Shown here: positions 10,174 to 19,241 of the stretch, one piece after another | Layout: every line of letters begins with the position of its first letter | How positions within the stretch are numbered: position 1 is the first letter of the stretch | NCBI RefSeq assembly: GCF_000317795.1 | Contig: NC_019791.1 | Location: forward strand, 1,364,001 to 1,428,000 | DNA from: Caldisphaera lagunensis DSM 15908 | GTDB taxonomy: Archaea; Thermoproteota; Thermoprotei_A; Sulfolobales; Acidilobaceae | Length of the DNA stretch: 64,000 nt | Direction of reading: 5' to 3' | Made by a program: the position numbers and the translations under genes | Notes under the pieces: model-generated | Told to the model about the DNA's origin: nothing | Database searches by the model: none | Seen by the model: only the letters and a program-made list of their open reading frames with translations

Positions 10174-10247
10174 TGGGCCCGGCCGGGCTCGAACCGGCGA
10201 CCTCCGCCGTGTAAGGGCGGCGTCCTAACCACCTAGACTACGGGCCC
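10174..10247 (-). tRNA. tRNA-Val (anticodon UAC), no intron
   Basis: On the minus strand a 74-nt cloverleaf folds with acceptor GGGCCCG/CGGGCCC, discriminator A, anticodon stem CCGCC/GGCGG and loop CTTACAC giving anticodon UAC. The T arm is CCGG-TTCGAGC-CCGG in character. No CCA is encoded. The gene has no intron. Its putative TATA box lies about 60-70 nt upstream of the mature 5' end, so a structured leader should be transcribed with it. Confidence 0.95.
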
Positions 10248-10250
10248 ATT

Positions 10251-10283
10251 CGATCTCGGCGATCACGCCCGGCTCAGGGTCCT
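10251..10283 (-). ncRNA. GC-rich structured leader upstream of tRNA-Val (candidate RNA element)
   Basis: A GC-rich patch lies directly upstream of tRNA-Val on the same strand, in otherwise AT-rich intergenic DNA. On the minus strand it contains GGCG-TGAT-CGCC, a perfect 4-bp hairpin, and GCCGGGC, which is complementary to GCCCGGC in the tRNA T-arm strand. The TATA box at 10309-10318 predicts transcription starting close to its outer edge, so it should be part of the precursor. It does not show clear C/D or H/ACA boxes. It could be a small ncRNA, a processing signal, or simply a leader. Confidence 0.4.
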
Positions 10284-10338
10284 TTACAATTCCATTTTAT
10301 GAGTTCAAGTTTATAAAGATTTTTACAATTCCATTTTA
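10283..10338. repeat. 17-bp direct repeat flanking the tRNA-Val TATA box
   Basis: TTTACAATTCCATTTTA occurs exactly at 10283-10299 and 10322-10338, a 39-bp period. The TATA-like element GTTTATAAAG lies between the copies. No third copy is nearby, so this is not an array. It may be a local duplication or a pair of protein-binding sites. Confidence 0.8.
10309..10318 (-). promoter_or_regulatory. TATA box for the tRNA-Val transcript
   Basis: Read on the minus strand this is CTTTATAAAC, a good archaeal TATA element. About 25 nt downstream falls the edge of the GC-rich leader, which makes that the likely transcription start region. The element is nearly palindromic, so it could also serve the plus strand. 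Confidence 0.5.
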
Positions 10339-10491
10339 GAAATTAATCAATCTTCTGCAATTACGGAAAACAGTTTTCTCTTTAGGTCCGAGGAAGTTAG
10401 ATTATAAACATTATTAGAGGTTTATCATTTTATTTTATTTCCCTTAATATTTCCTTTTTGTTAAAGATAACCACAAAATATAAACCTAAAA

Positions 10492-10498
10492 TTTATAT
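10492..10498 (+). promoter_or_regulatory. TATA box of asnS; predicts a leaderless mRNA
   Basis: TTTATAT begins 26 nt before the ATG at 10518. With the usual archaeal spacing the transcript would begin at or next to the start codon, and no GGTGA motif is present there. Confidence 0.5.
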
Positions 10499-10517
10499 TA
10501 AAAATAGGGACAGAAAC

Positions 10518-11828
10518 ATGAGTGAGCAAAATAGTGAATTTAAAAGTACAAAGGAAATAATGAAATTAAATGAAGGAGAAAAGGCTAAAGTTAGAGGATG
10601 GGTTTATAGAAAAAGGGATCTTGCAGATAACATATTTATTGTAATTAGGGATTCAGATGGTATATTGCAAACAGTTTTGCCAAGGAAAAATTCTTCAGAA
10701 AAAATTGTGTCTCTTGCGGAAAAGGTAAATATAGAATCTTCGATTATAGTAGAAGGTATTATTAAGGATGATGAAAGGGCTCCAGGTGGAAAAGAACTTC
10801 AAATAGAAAACTTATCGGTAATAGGCTTTTCAGACGATTTTCCAATAAAAGGAGGAGAAAGCATTGATTATCTTTTAGATATAAGACATTTATGGCTTAG
10901 ATCAAGAAAATTAACAGCTATTATGAAAATAAGGCAATCAATTCTTGAAGGGATGAGAGAATATTTTAAGAGAAACAATTGGTGGGAAGTAAATCCTCCG
11001 ATTTTAACACAAAGCGCTGTAGAAGGTGGAGCAACTTTATTTGAGGTCAACTTTTTTGGTAAAAAAGCATATCTAAGTCAAAGTGCTCAATTTTATCTAG
11101 AAGTTATGATATTTAGTCTAGAAAGGGTTTGGGCAATAACGCCAAGTTTTAGGGCTGAAAAAAGTAGGACAAGAAGGCATCTTTATGAATACTATCATTT
11201 AGAAGGAGAAGCTGCCTGGATGGATATGAAAGATATGATGAAGCATGTGGAAGGATTGGTTAAAAGTGCAATTAAAAAAGTTTTAGATGAAAGACTAGAA
11301 GAATTAGAAATTGTTAAGAGAAATGTAGGCATATTAGAAAATTCATTAAAAACAAGTTTTCCTGAGATTACTTATGATGAGGCAATTGAGAAGCTTAAAA
11401 GGAAAGGTATTAATTTGAAATGGGGCGATGATATAGGAGCCGATGAAGAAAAGGTGTTAACTGAGTATTACGATACACCATTTTTCTTAACTATGTTTCC
11501 TAAGCATTTAAAGAGCTTTTATATGAAAATTGATGATTCTAGGCCTGAACTTGTTTATGGATTTGATTTGGAAGCACCTGAAGGTTATGGAGAAGTTGTT
11601 GGAGGAAGTCAAAGAGAAGATAGCTATGAAAAACTTTACAAAAGGATTATAGAAGAAGGTCTTAATCCTAATGATTATCAATGGTATTTGGACTTGAGAA
11701 AATATGGTTCAGTTCCTCACAGTGGTTATGGTTTAGGTGTAGACAGATTAGTTACTTGGATAGCAGGTTTAGATCATATAAGAGATTCAATACCATTCCC
11801 GAGGTTTAGAGAAAGAATTTATCCATAA
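10518..11828 (+). CDS. asnS: Asparaginyl-tRNA synthetase
   Basis: A class IIb aminoacyl-tRNA synthetase that charges tRNA-Asn. The N-terminal OB-fold anticodon-binding domain (VRGWVYRKRDLADNIFIVIR) is followed by the catalytic core with motif 2 (FRAEKSRTRRHLYEYYHLE) and motif 3 (SGYGLGVDRLVTWIAG), ending in the AsnRS-type tail IRDSIPFPRFRERIYP. The motif 3 context and the ending favour Asn over Asp specificity. The frame opens 20 codons earlier at a TTG, but those residues are unlike the family; the ATG at 10518 has a TATA box 26 nt upstream and is preferred. Confidence 0.9.
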   Translation: MSEQNSEFKSTKEIMKLNEGEKAKVRGWVYRKRDLADNIFIVIRDSDGILQTVLPRKNSSEKIVSLAEKVNIESSIIVEGIIKDDERAPGGKELQIENLSVIGFSDDFPIKGGESIDYLLDIRHLWLRSRKLTAIMKIRQSILEGMREYFKRNNWWEVNPPILTQSAVEGGATLFEVNFFGKKAYLSQSAQFYLEVMIFSLERVWAITPSFRAEKSRTRRHLYEYYHLEGEAAWMDMKDMMKHVEGLVKSAIKKVLDERLEELEIVKRNVGILENSLKTSFPEITYDEAIEKLKRKGINLKWGDDIGADEEKVLTEYYDTPFFLTMFPKHLKSFYMKIDDSRPELVYGFDLEAPEGYGEVVGGSQREDSYEKLYKRIIEEGLNPNDYQWYLDLRKYGSVPHSGYGLGVDRLVTWIAGLDHIRDSIPFPRFRERIYP

Positions 11829-11869
11829 CATAATAAGAACTCTTTTTTGGGTTTAAAGAGGTCAAATCT

Positions 11870-12589
11870 ATGCCAAAAAAGGCTTGTTCCCTATTATCTG
11901 GAGGTAAAGACAGTACATATGCTTTGCATAAAGCAGTAGACTTTGGATATGAAATATCATGTATCGCAAGTATTAAACCAAAAAGAAATGACAGCTATAT
12001 GTTTCATTTTCCTTTTGTTGAATTGACAAATTTACAAACGGAATCTATGGGTTTAAAAGAAATCCATTATTTGCTAAACATTAGTGGGGAGAAAGAAAAA
12101 GAAGTTGAAGAATTGTATAATGAATTATATAAAATAAAGAAAATAAATGATTTTGATACATTAGTTATAGGTGGTATTGCAAGTCAGTATCAGTTAAAGA
12201 GGTTTGAGTATCTAGCAAGAAAGCTTAACGTTAATTTGTTTGACCCCCAATGGGGTAAAGATCCAATTAAATATATGTATGAACTTATAGATTACAATAT
12301 TTCTTTTATTATTACTCAAATAACTACTTATGGAATACCAATTGATTTTTTAGGTATAAAGGTAGATAAAAATGTTTTAAAAAAATTAGTTGATCTCTCA
12401 AAATTATACGGTTTTCATATAGCATTTGAAGGAGGAGAGGCAGAAACTTTTGTTATAAATGCCCCTCTTTTTAAGAAGGGCATATGTTTGGAAGCATATA
12501 GAAAAAAAATAAGTGAGTTTGAATACTCATTAGTTCCTAAAAAGGCCTTCTTATGTGACAATGCAGAAATTATTTTAAATAATTATTAA
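11870..12589 (+). CDS. dph6: Diphthine--ammonia ligase (diphthamide synthesis)
   Basis: Catalyses the ATP-dependent amidation that completes diphthamide on the modified histidine of EF-2. The N-terminal PP-loop pyrophosphatase motif is SGGKDSTYALHKA (residues ~9-21). Further family marks are IGGIASQYQLKRFEYLARKL near residue 103 and HIAFEGGEAETFVINAP near 183. The 239-residue length is that of the single-domain archaeal ATP_bind_4 proteins. It follows asnS by 41 bp and meets the minus-strand TatD-like gene end to end. The target protein EF-2 is encoded at 36.9-39.2 kb, with its modification histidine present. Confidence 0.88.
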   Translation: MPKKACSLLSGGKDSTYALHKAVDFGYEISCIASIKPKRNDSYMFHFPFVELTNLQTESMGLKEIHYLLNISGEKEKEVEELYNELYKIKKINDFDTLVIGGIASQYQLKRFEYLARKLNVNLFDPQWGKDPIKYMYELIDYNISFIITQITTYGIPIDFLGIKVDKNVLKKLVDLSKLYGFHIAFEGGEAETFVINAPLFKKGICLEAYRKKISEFEYSLVPKKAFLCDNAEIILNNY

Positions 12590-13321
12590 TTATTTTTTCA
12601 AAAGATTTATTGAATTTCTATTAAATATTTCGTTCAATTCCTTCTTATTTACATTAATTAATTTTGAAATAAAATCTATAAATTCAAATATCATTAAAGG
12701 TGTAAGTCTTACACCGTGATAATTATATGGTCCATCGCTTTCGACTACTGCATTAGCTAAAGGTGTTTCTTTTATAATGTTTTGATGCTTTTTTTGAATC
12801 ATTAATGCAACATTTAATGATATTATATATCCTTTATTCGTTATTTCATTAATTAAACTAGTTGGTCCTGTATACCAATGAAACATTGCCTTTTCAATTC
12901 CTTCTTTTTCTAATACGACAAAAACTTCATTCCATGCACTTGGTGAATGTATATTAAGAAATGAATTTAATTCTTTTGCCAATTTTACATATGAAATGAA
13001 TATTTCTTCTTGTAATTTATATGTAGACTCATCAAGAAATCTCTTATCTATGCCAACCTCTCCAATGCAATTTAACCCTTCTTTTTCAATTATATTTAGT
13101 ATTTCTTTATGATCATCTAAATTCCCATTTTTAATCATCCATGGATGAAATCCTCCGCATGGAATTATTTTTCCTGTAAAACTTTTACTTAATTCTAATA
13201 TCCTTTTTAAACTTTTAACGTCCTCTGACACAGCTACTATTTTGATATCATTTTTTATTATTTCTTCTATTTCTTTATCATCGAATTCATTTAGGTGACA
13301 ATGCATATCATATATTTCCAT
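12590..13321 (-). CDS. TatD-family metal-dependent hydrolase
   Basis: A TIM-barrel metallohydrolase of the TatD DNase family. The first metal site is MHCHLNEF at the N terminus, with other family positions at IPCGGFHPWMI, IGEVGIDKRFL, FLNIHSPSAW and AVVESDGPYNYHG. Bacterial and eukaryotic relatives are 3'-5' DNases or act in quality control; the substrate in archaea is not settled. Its stop codon is directly adjacent to that of dph6 on the other strand. The A/T-rich ~95 bp upstream probably holds its promoter. Confidence 0.85.
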   Translation of the reverse strand: MEIYDMHCHLNEFDDKEIEEIIKNDIKIVAVSEDVKSLKRILELSKSFTGKIIPCGGFHPWMIKNGNLDDHKEILNIIEKEGLNCIGEVGIDKRFLDESTYKLQEEIFISYVKLAKELNSFLNIHSPSAWNEVFVVLEKEGIEKAMFHWYTGPTSLINEITNKGYIISLNVALMIQKKHQNIIKETPLANAVVESDGPYNYHGVRLTPLMIFEFIDFISKLINVNKKELNEIFNRNSINLLKK

Positions 13322-13415
13322 TAATGCCCCCTTTATCTATCAATTATTTATTCTTATATATTTGGATATATGAAATTTTATCTAAATGTATTTTATATGA
13401 ATATATTTTCAATTC

Positions 13416-13904
13416 TTAGCTATTATTTTTATCATCTATATAAATTGTTTCAAAATAAACAGCCTTTTTTTCAACAGCTTTTTTTATAGATTCTTCCCTA
13501 TTCGTTAAATTTGATTTTCCACTTTTAATTTCAACGAAATAAATTGCTTTAACATCATTATTTTCTATTCCATCAAAAACAATATAATCTATAGGCGATC
13601 CTATAAATCTAGCTTCTTTTGGATTATGCTTAAAATTAGGTAAATAAGGAGCAAATTGTTCATATACTTTGCCTGTTATAACAGCTTTACTTTGTTGTAC
13701 AGCTTCTTTTCTAGCTTTTTCTATAGACTCCATAGCAATAACTTTTGCCTTTTCATTTGCTAAGTTTTCAATATTACTTTTTATGCTATCTATCTTTACA
13801 GATTTTCTCCAATTAGATATGTATAAATAAAGTATTACTATTAACTCAATAAGTATTATTGAAATTAATGCATATATTAATATGCTCAACTCAGTCTCCC
13901 ACAA
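13416..13904 (-). CDS. Membrane-anchored predicted endonuclease related to Holliday junction resolvase
   Basis: The first ~30 residues form a membrane helix (LIYALISIILIELIVILYLY). A helical, coiled-coil-prone section (about 35-75) follows, then a restriction-endonuclease-like core containing GSPIDYIVFDGI and IYFVEIKSGKSNL; the Asp and the ExK are the expected metal-binding residues of the PD-(D/E)xK fold. This architecture is that of the archaeal family annotated as endonucleases related to Holliday junction resolvases; its function is untested as far as I know. It is divergent from pyrG, with only 56 bp between them that must hold both promoters. Confidence 0.68.
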   Translation of the reverse strand: MWETELSILIYALISIILIELIVILYLYISNWRKSVKIDSIKSNIENLANEKAKVIAMESIEKARKEAVQQSKAVITGKVYEQFAPYLPNFKHNPKEARFIGSPIDYIVFDGIENNDVKAIYFVEIKSGKSNLTNREESIKKAVEKKAVYFETIYIDDKNNS

Positions 13905-13960
13905 TTTAATGCGCTTATAATATTTAAAAGGTTAGCCGTATAGTATAATAAAAGGCATTA

Positions 13961-15565
13961 ATGATGAATGAAAAATACATCTTCGTTACAGGAGGAGTGA
14001 TGTCAGGAATAGGGAAAGGCATCGTATCTGCTAGCACCGGTTTATTGCTAAAATCAAGAGGGTATAATGTAGGTATAATCAAAATTGATCCATATCTAAA
14101 CGTTGATGCAGGAACGATGAATCCATATGCTCATGGAGAGGTTTATGTAACAGAAGATGGAGGAGAAACAGATTTAGATTTAGGTCATTATGAAAGATTT
14201 TTAGGAATAAATTTAAGTAAAAAGCATAATATAACTACTGGTCAAATTTACTTTAATGTTATTACCAAAGAAAGAAAAGGAGAATATTTAGGTAAAACAG
14301 TTCAAATTATACCTCATGTTACAGACGAAATAAAGAACAGAATAATAACGTTAGCCAAAGAAACAGGAGTAGATGTAATGATAATAGAAATAGGAGGGAC
14401 TGTTGGAGATATTGAAGGGCTTCCATTTTTAGAAGCTGCTAGACAAATGTGGATAGATTTAGGATCTGATAATGTGTTGTTTATGCATGTTGCAATGTCT
14501 CCTATATTATCAGCAACTGGAGAACAAAAGACCAAACCTGTTCAACATAGTGTGCAAGAACTAAGAAGAATAGGCATACAGCCAACAGCTGTTATTGTAA
14601 GGAGTTCTAGACCCTTGGAAGATGAATCAAGATATAAGATAGCATTATTTTCTAATTTGCCAAGAGAAGCTGTTTTTAGTGATCATGATACAATAACACC
14701 ATATGAAGTACCTTTGATACTAGAAAATCAAGGTTATGGAAAATTCTTAACTAAAAAGCTAAATATTAATGATAGAGAACCCGATTTAGCTTCTTGGGAA
14801 AATTTTGTTGAAAAAATTAAATCTATTAATAAAGAAGTTCCTATAGCTATGATAGGAAAATATACAAAACTAAAAGACAGCTATATTAGTATTACAGAAG
14901 CATTAAAAAGTGCAGGTGTTTCTCTTAACGTTATTCCTAAGCTTGTTTGGGTTGAGGCAACAGATATTGAAAATGGACATATAAAAGTTGAAGAAGTGCT
15001 ACAAAATGTTAAGGGTGCTGTAGTATTACCGGGCTTTGGGGCTCGTGGGACTGAAGGAAAAATTAAGGCCATAAAATATCTAAGAGAAAATAATATACCA
15101 ACTCTCGGCGTATGTTTTGGTATGCAATTATCAGTAGTTGAATATGCCAGAGATGTTTTGGGCTTGAAAGATGCTAATTCGACAGAAATTAATCCGAATA
15201 CCCCATATCCAGTTATTGACTTGTTACCTGAACAGAGGATTATTGATAATATGGGGGGCACCATGAGGCTTGGAGTATCTAAAATAAATGTTGTTAAAAA
15301 TACTACAGTATATGATCTTTATGGAAGGGAAATAGTTTATGAAAGACATAGACATAGATATGAAGTTAATTTACAATATTTAGATAAACTAATTGATGCT
15401 GGAATAAAGGTAAGCGGTTGGAGTGATAAAGGCTTAGTAGAGTTCATAGAGTTATCAAAGAGAGATCACAAATTCTTTGTAGGGACACAGCCACATCCAG
15501 AGTTTACAAGTAGACCATTGAATCCTAATCCATTATATGTGGGATTAGTCAAAGCCTCTTCATAA
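13961..15565 (+). CDS. pyrG: CTP synthase
   Basis: Converts UTP to CTP with glutamine as the nitrogen donor. The N-terminal synthetase domain starts [17 protein letters not shown], with [21 protein letters not shown] next. The C-terminal class I glutamine amidotransferase has its nucleophile Cys385 in LGVCFGMQ and the later catalytic His-Glu in PHPEFTSRP. The 534-residue length is standard. Two consecutive ATG codons begin the frame, and either could be used. It is followed by dcd, another enzyme of pyrimidine nucleotide supply, after 69 bp. Confidence 0.96.
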   Translation: MMNEKYIFVTGGVMSGIGKGIVSASTGLLLKSRGYNVGIIKIDPYLNVDAGTMNPYAHGEVYVTEDGGETDLDLGHYERFLGINLSKKHNITTGQIYFNVITKERKGEYLGKTVQIIPHVTDEIKNRIITLAKETGVDVMIIEIGGTVGDIEGLPFLEAARQMWIDLGSDNVLFMHVAMSPILSATGEQKTKPVQHSVQELRRIGIQPTAVIVRSSRPLEDESRYKIALFSNLPREAVFSDHDTITPYEVPLILENQGYGKFLTKKLNINDREPDLASWENFVEKIKSINKEVPIAMIGKYTKLKDSYISITEALKSAGVSLNVIPKLVWVEATDIENGHIKVEEVLQNVKGAVVLPGFGARGTEGKIKAIKYLRENNIPTLGVCFGMQLSVVEYARDVLGLKDANSTEINPNTPYPVIDLLPEQRIIDNMGGTMRLGVSKINVVKNTTVYDLYGREIVYERHRHRYEVNLQYLDKLIDAGIKVSGWSDKGLVEFIELSKRDHKFFVGTQPHPEFTSRPLNPNPLYVGLVKASS

Positions 15566-15634
15566 TTATTATGAGATAGATATAAGCTGGATTAGTTTTA
15601 AACTATAATTAGTTATTTTGTATTGGTGTAAACA

Positions 15635-16165
15635 ATGATATTAAGTGATAGAGACATAAAAATTCTTTTAAAATCTGGTGAGCTTATAATTAATCCTTTG
15701 AGTGATGATACTGTAAGGGAAAACGGGCTTGACTTAAAACTTGGTAATGAGTATTGCGCATTTAAAAAAACAGATACCGTTTTAGATCCAAATAATCCCA
15801 AGGATCCCAAGGAGTTTTATGAATGCAATTCATCAAATAGTTTTATAATAGAACCTCATAGACATTACTTACTTCATACATTAGAATACGTTAAATTGCC
15901 ATCATATTTAGCAGGATTAGTCAATTTAAGGAGTACATGGGCTAGAACGGGTATCTATATACCTAGCACTGTAACTGATGCAGGTTTTGAAGGCCAGTTA
16001 ACAATAGAAGTTATAGGAAGCGAATTTCCAGTTAAGCTATATTCTGGTGATAGATTTCTCCATTTAATTCTTGTTAAAATGGAAACTCCTTCCGAAAAAC
16101 CCTATGATGGTAGTTATAAAGGCCAGACTGGGGTTAAATTACCTAAGTTCTTTAATAAAAAATGA
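15635..16165 (+). CDS. dcd: dCTP deaminase
   Basis: Makes dUTP from dCTP, feeding thymidylate synthesis; archaeal family members may be bifunctional dUTP-forming and hydrolysing enzymes. Motifs are the N-terminal MILSDRDIKILLKSGEL, the substrate region LVNLRSTWARTGI with its catalytic Ser-Arg neighbourhood, and TVTDAGFEGQLTIEV, shared with trimeric dUTPases. The length of 176 residues fits monofunctional Dcd. GGTG precedes the ATG. It shares orientation and pathway with pyrG. Confidence 0.92.
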   Translation: MILSDRDIKILLKSGELIINPLSDDTVRENGLDLKLGNEYCAFKKTDTVLDPNNPKDPKEFYECNSSNSFIIEPHRHYLLHTLEYVKLPSYLAGLVNLRSTWARTGIYIPSTVTDAGFEGQLTIEVIGSEFPVKLYSGDRFLHLILVKMETPSEKPYDGSYKGQTGVKLPKFFNKK

Positions 16166-16283
16166 TATAAAATTATTTAACGAATTATTAAGGCTTATAT
16201 TTATTTTGCATTTGTAAGATTTTCTCATATATAGAGCAACGGATATAAATAACAATATAAACAAAAATTTTAAGAAGACTGTA

Positions 16284-16302
16284 GTTCAGCTAATAGCTGA
16301 AC
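16284..16302. repeat. Perfect 8-bp inverted repeat (hairpin)
   Basis: GTTCAGCT-AAT-AGCTGAAC is a perfect dyad with a 3-nt centre. It lies about 115 nt upstream of the methylthiotransferase start, within 250 bp of intergenic DNA. It could be an operator or an mRNA hairpin; it has no T-run and is not an obvious terminator. Confidence 0.7.
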
Positions 16303-16415
16303 AAATCAATTTAGAGCATTAGCTTGGTAAATAATTGAAGTGATTGAAGGCGTAGTAACATGGAAAAATGGAGGATTGATTGAAGGCTAGTAAGTTATAT
16401 ATAGAGGGTGAAATA

Positions 16416-17723
16416 TTGAAAAAATATTACATAGAGACCTTTGGCTGCGCTTTATCAGAATTTGACAGTTCTACTATGGATTCCATATTATCCCAAAATG
16501 GCTATGTAAAAACAGAATATCCAAACGATGCTGATATCATTATAGTTAATACATGTGCAGTTAGATTAGATACTGAAGCTAAGATAATGAAAAGATTAAA
16601 CGAAATAAAGAATTATTATGGAAATGCAAGATTAATAGTATCTGGATGCTTAGCTAAAGCAAGACCATCTTTTATTAGCAGAGTTGTACCAAATGCAAGT
16701 TTAGTATCACCTCAAAATTCTACGAAAATATTGGATGTTGTAAAATCTGAAAATAAAGTCGTACTAATAGAAGGAAATAGAGATACAGATTTCATGCCGA
16801 CCCCACCAATTGAAGATAGTGTTGCGACAATAATGATAGAAGAAGGATGTGTTGATAATTGTAGCTTTTGTATAACAAAATTAGCAAGGCAGACTTTGAA
16901 GTCTTATAAGCCAAGAGTAATATTGGATACAATTAAAAAGCTTGTTGAGAAAGGAGTAAAGGAGATTAGGCTAACTGGCCAAGATATAGCTGCCTATGGA
17001 CTTGACTTTAACCCAAAGTTTAGATTAGATGAATTAATTAATATTATATTAGATAAAATAAAGGGTGAATATAGAATAAGAATTGGTATGATGACACCAG
17101 ATAAGTCTATTGAAATTATTGATAACTTATTAGAATTATATAAAGATGAAAGAATCTTTAAGTTTTTCCATATTCCCGTTCAATCAGGAGATAATAATAT
17201 GCTTAAAATTATGAATAGAAACTATTCAATAGAGGAATATAAATATTTGCATAATAAAATAAAGTCAAAATATCCTAATTCCTTGTTTGCAACGGATATA
17301 ATAGTAGGTCATCCAGGGGAGAATGAGGAAGCTTTTCAGAACACAGTAAAACTGGTTAAAGAATTAAGGTTTGAAAGAGTATATTTAGCACAATATAGCA
17401 TTAGGCCTAGAACGAAGGCAGCATCTATGGAACAAGTTCCAGAAGTAATAAAAAAGAAGAGGAGTCTTATGTTAAATAAAGTAATAAAAGAGATAGAAGA
17501 AGAAATCTATAAAAATTATATTGGAAAAACATATGAGGTATTAATAACAACTCATGGTTTCAGAGAAAATTATGTTGTAGGTAGGCTTAACAATTATTTT
17601 CCAGTAGCTATTAAAGGAGGAGATGAATTGATTGGAAAGATGGCTTTAGTAAGAATAAATAAAGCAACATACTTTGATCTAAGGGGGGAAGTTATTGAAG
17701 AATTAAAAGTAAAGTACATGTAA
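16416..17723 (+). CDS. tRNA (t6A37) methylthiotransferase, archaeal e-MtaB type
   Basis: A radical-SAM enzyme predicted to add a methylthio group to N6-threonylcarbamoyladenosine at position 37 of tRNAs. The N-terminal domain has three cluster cysteines (IETFGC, VNTCAVR, VSGCLAK). The radical SAM CxxxCxxC is in CVDNCSFCIT, and a TRAM-like RNA-binding segment ends the protein. The frame opens at 16380, but the TTG at 16416 follows a GGGTGA motif and gives the family-typical N terminus MKKYYIETFGC; I prefer it. The closeness to eukaryotic CDKAL1-type enzymes is known for archaeal members; substrate choice here is inference. Confidence 0.88.
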   Translation: MKKYYIETFGCALSEFDSSTMDSILSQNGYVKTEYPNDADIIIVNTCAVRLDTEAKIMKRLNEIKNYYGNARLIVSGCLAKARPSFISRVVPNASLVSPQNSTKILDVVKSENKVVLIEGNRDTDFMPTPPIEDSVATIMIEEGCVDNCSFCITKLARQTLKSYKPRVILDTIKKLVEKGVKEIRLTGQDIAAYGLDFNPKFRLDELINIILDKIKGEYRIRIGMMTPDKSIEIIDNLLELYKDERIFKFFHIPVQSGDNNMLKIMNRNYSIEEYKYLHNKIKSKYPNSLFATDIIVGHPGENEEAFQNTVKLVKELRFERVYLAQYSIRPRTKAASMEQVPEVIKKKRSLMLNKVIKEIEEEIYKNYIGKTYEVLITTHGFRENYVVGRLNNYFPVAIKGGDELIGKMALVRINKATYFDLRGEVIEELKVKYM

Positions 17724-17822
17724 TACAATGAGTTGTTTTAATGGCAAATTTAAAATTTTATTCATTTTATAGTCTTATTAACATTATGTGAAGAATTGCT
17801 ATTATTTACCATAAACTGTGGG

Positions 17823-17861
<39 letters not shown>

Positions 17862-17952
17862 CAAATGATACCTTTACTCTTTAGCTAAGGAAGTTTTTGT
17901 AATAGAGATTTTAAAGATTGGCAATTACTGTATTATGTGATGGTGCTCCAAA

Positions 17953-18804
17953 TTGCAACAAGAAAAGTATGGCATTGTAGTTAAGCCTAATAGTAATAAT
18001 GCTATAGACATAGCTTTAAGGGTTATAAATATTCTTAAAAAAAATAAAAAAGAAGTATTAGTTGAAAAAGAAAGTAAAGAAAATTATAATAATATTATAA
18101 AAGATGTTGGAGAATTTAATATTGATAATAATCCTCCTGAAAAAATTATAGTTATAGGAGGAGATGGAACTTTACTTAGAACAGTAATGAGGGAAAAAAC
18201 AGGTAACTCAATAATTATGGCCATTAGAGCAGGCAAAAGGGGTTTTTTACTTGATGTTGAAGAATATGAAATTGAAAATAGGGTGTATGATTTTATTAAT
18301 AATAAATATACATTAATAGAGTATCCAAGATTACAATCAATTTTTAATGGAGAGCGCAAAAGCTGTGCTATGAACGATATAGTAATTTTTACTGCAGATG
18401 GTTCTTTAGTTAAACTAGAGATATTTTATAATAAAGATAGGGTTTATGGTGTTGATGGAGATGGTATAGTGATATCAACTACTGTTGGTTCAACAGCTTA
18501 TAGTTTAAGTGCAGGGGGACCAATAGTAGATCCAAGGTTAAATTTAATTATATTAACACCTCTTAATCCAGTCCAATTACATATAAGGCCGGTAGTATTT
18601 CCTATTAATGGAATTTTAGATATTAATGTAAAAGAGGATAGCGGAGAATATTATTTAAACATTGATGGTCAAGAGAAAGTTTATAGTAAATCGAGATCAT
18701 CTCTTAGAATTGAATTATGTGATAAGCCAGTAAAGATTGCAAGGTTTAGATGGTGGGAAAATTATTATGAAAGGCTTTTCTCAAGATTATTATCCTATTG
18801 GTGA
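17953..18804 (+). CDS. nadK: NAD kinase
   Basis: Phosphorylates NAD to NADP with ATP or polyphosphate. The diagnostic GGDGTLLRT is near residue 73, followed by GKRGFLLDVE and the conserved DGDGIVISTTVGSTAYSLSA with GGPI. The 283-residue length fits the archaeal family. The start is a TTG at 17953 with GGTG about 8 nt upstream. Its last 38 nt overlap the beginning of the downstream PIN-domain gene, so the two are probably translated as a coupled pair. Confidence 0.93.
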   Translation: MQQEKYGIVVKPNSNNAIDIALRVINILKKNKKEVLVEKESKENYNNIIKDVGEFNIDNNPPEKIIVIGGDGTLLRTVMREKTGNSIIMAIRAGKRGFLLDVEEYEIENRVYDFINNKYTLIEYPRLQSIFNGERKSCAMNDIVIFTADGSLVKLEIFYNKDRVYGVDGDGIVISTTVGSTAYSLSAGGPIVDPRLNLIILTPLNPVQLHIRPVVFPINGILDINVKEDSGEYYLNIDGQEKVYSKSRSSLRIELCDKPVKIARFRWWENYYERLFSRLLSYW

Positions 18805-19198
18805 AAAGTGTCTAGTCTTAGATGCAGGAGCTATTTTTTCAGGGTTTATATTAAGCAGTTTAGATAGATGTATTACAACACCTTCTGTTATAAATGAAGT
18901 AAAGGATGAACAATCAAAGAATAGCGTTAATATGGTTTCAAGTGCAAATAAACTTATCATCATCGAACCAGAAAAGACATTTATTAATAAAGTAAAAGAT
19001 GAGGCAACAAAGAATAATGTATATAAAAAATTGAGCAATACAGATATAGATGTATTAGCATTATCTATACAATTAAAAGAATTTTGTAAAGAAGTCTACC
19101 TAGTTACGGATGATTACTCTATACAAAAATTGGCTTTAAAACTAGGGATCAAAATAGTAAAAATCAAATATAAAGGAATAAAAGAGTTAAGGAAATAG
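18767..19198 (+). CDS. Nob1-like PIN-domain endoribonuclease, apparently without zinc ribbon
   Basis: A PIN nuclease resembling archaeal Nob1, which trims the 3' end of 16S rRNA. The metal-binding acidic residues are visible in CLVLDAGAIFSG, TTPSVINEVKD, LSNTDIDVLALS and LVTDDYSIQKLA. After KIVKIKYKGIKELRK the protein stops, whereas archaeal Nob1 usually continues into a C-terminal zinc ribbon; no cysteine pair is present. The start chosen is the ATG at 18767, inside the nadK 3' end; the frame opens 10 codons earlier. Another PIN protein of unknown target remains possible. Confidence 0.68.
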   Translation: MKGFSQDYYPIGEKCLVLDAGAIFSGFILSSLDRCITTPSVINEVKDEQSKNSVNMVSSANKLIIIEPEKTFINKVKDEATKNNVYKKLSNTDIDVLALSIQLKEFCKEVYLVTDDYSIQKLALKLGIKIVKIKYKGIKELRK

Positions 19199-19241
19199 TA
19201 ATCTTTTTAGTTTCGATAAATTTTTATTTATTAGCAATGAT

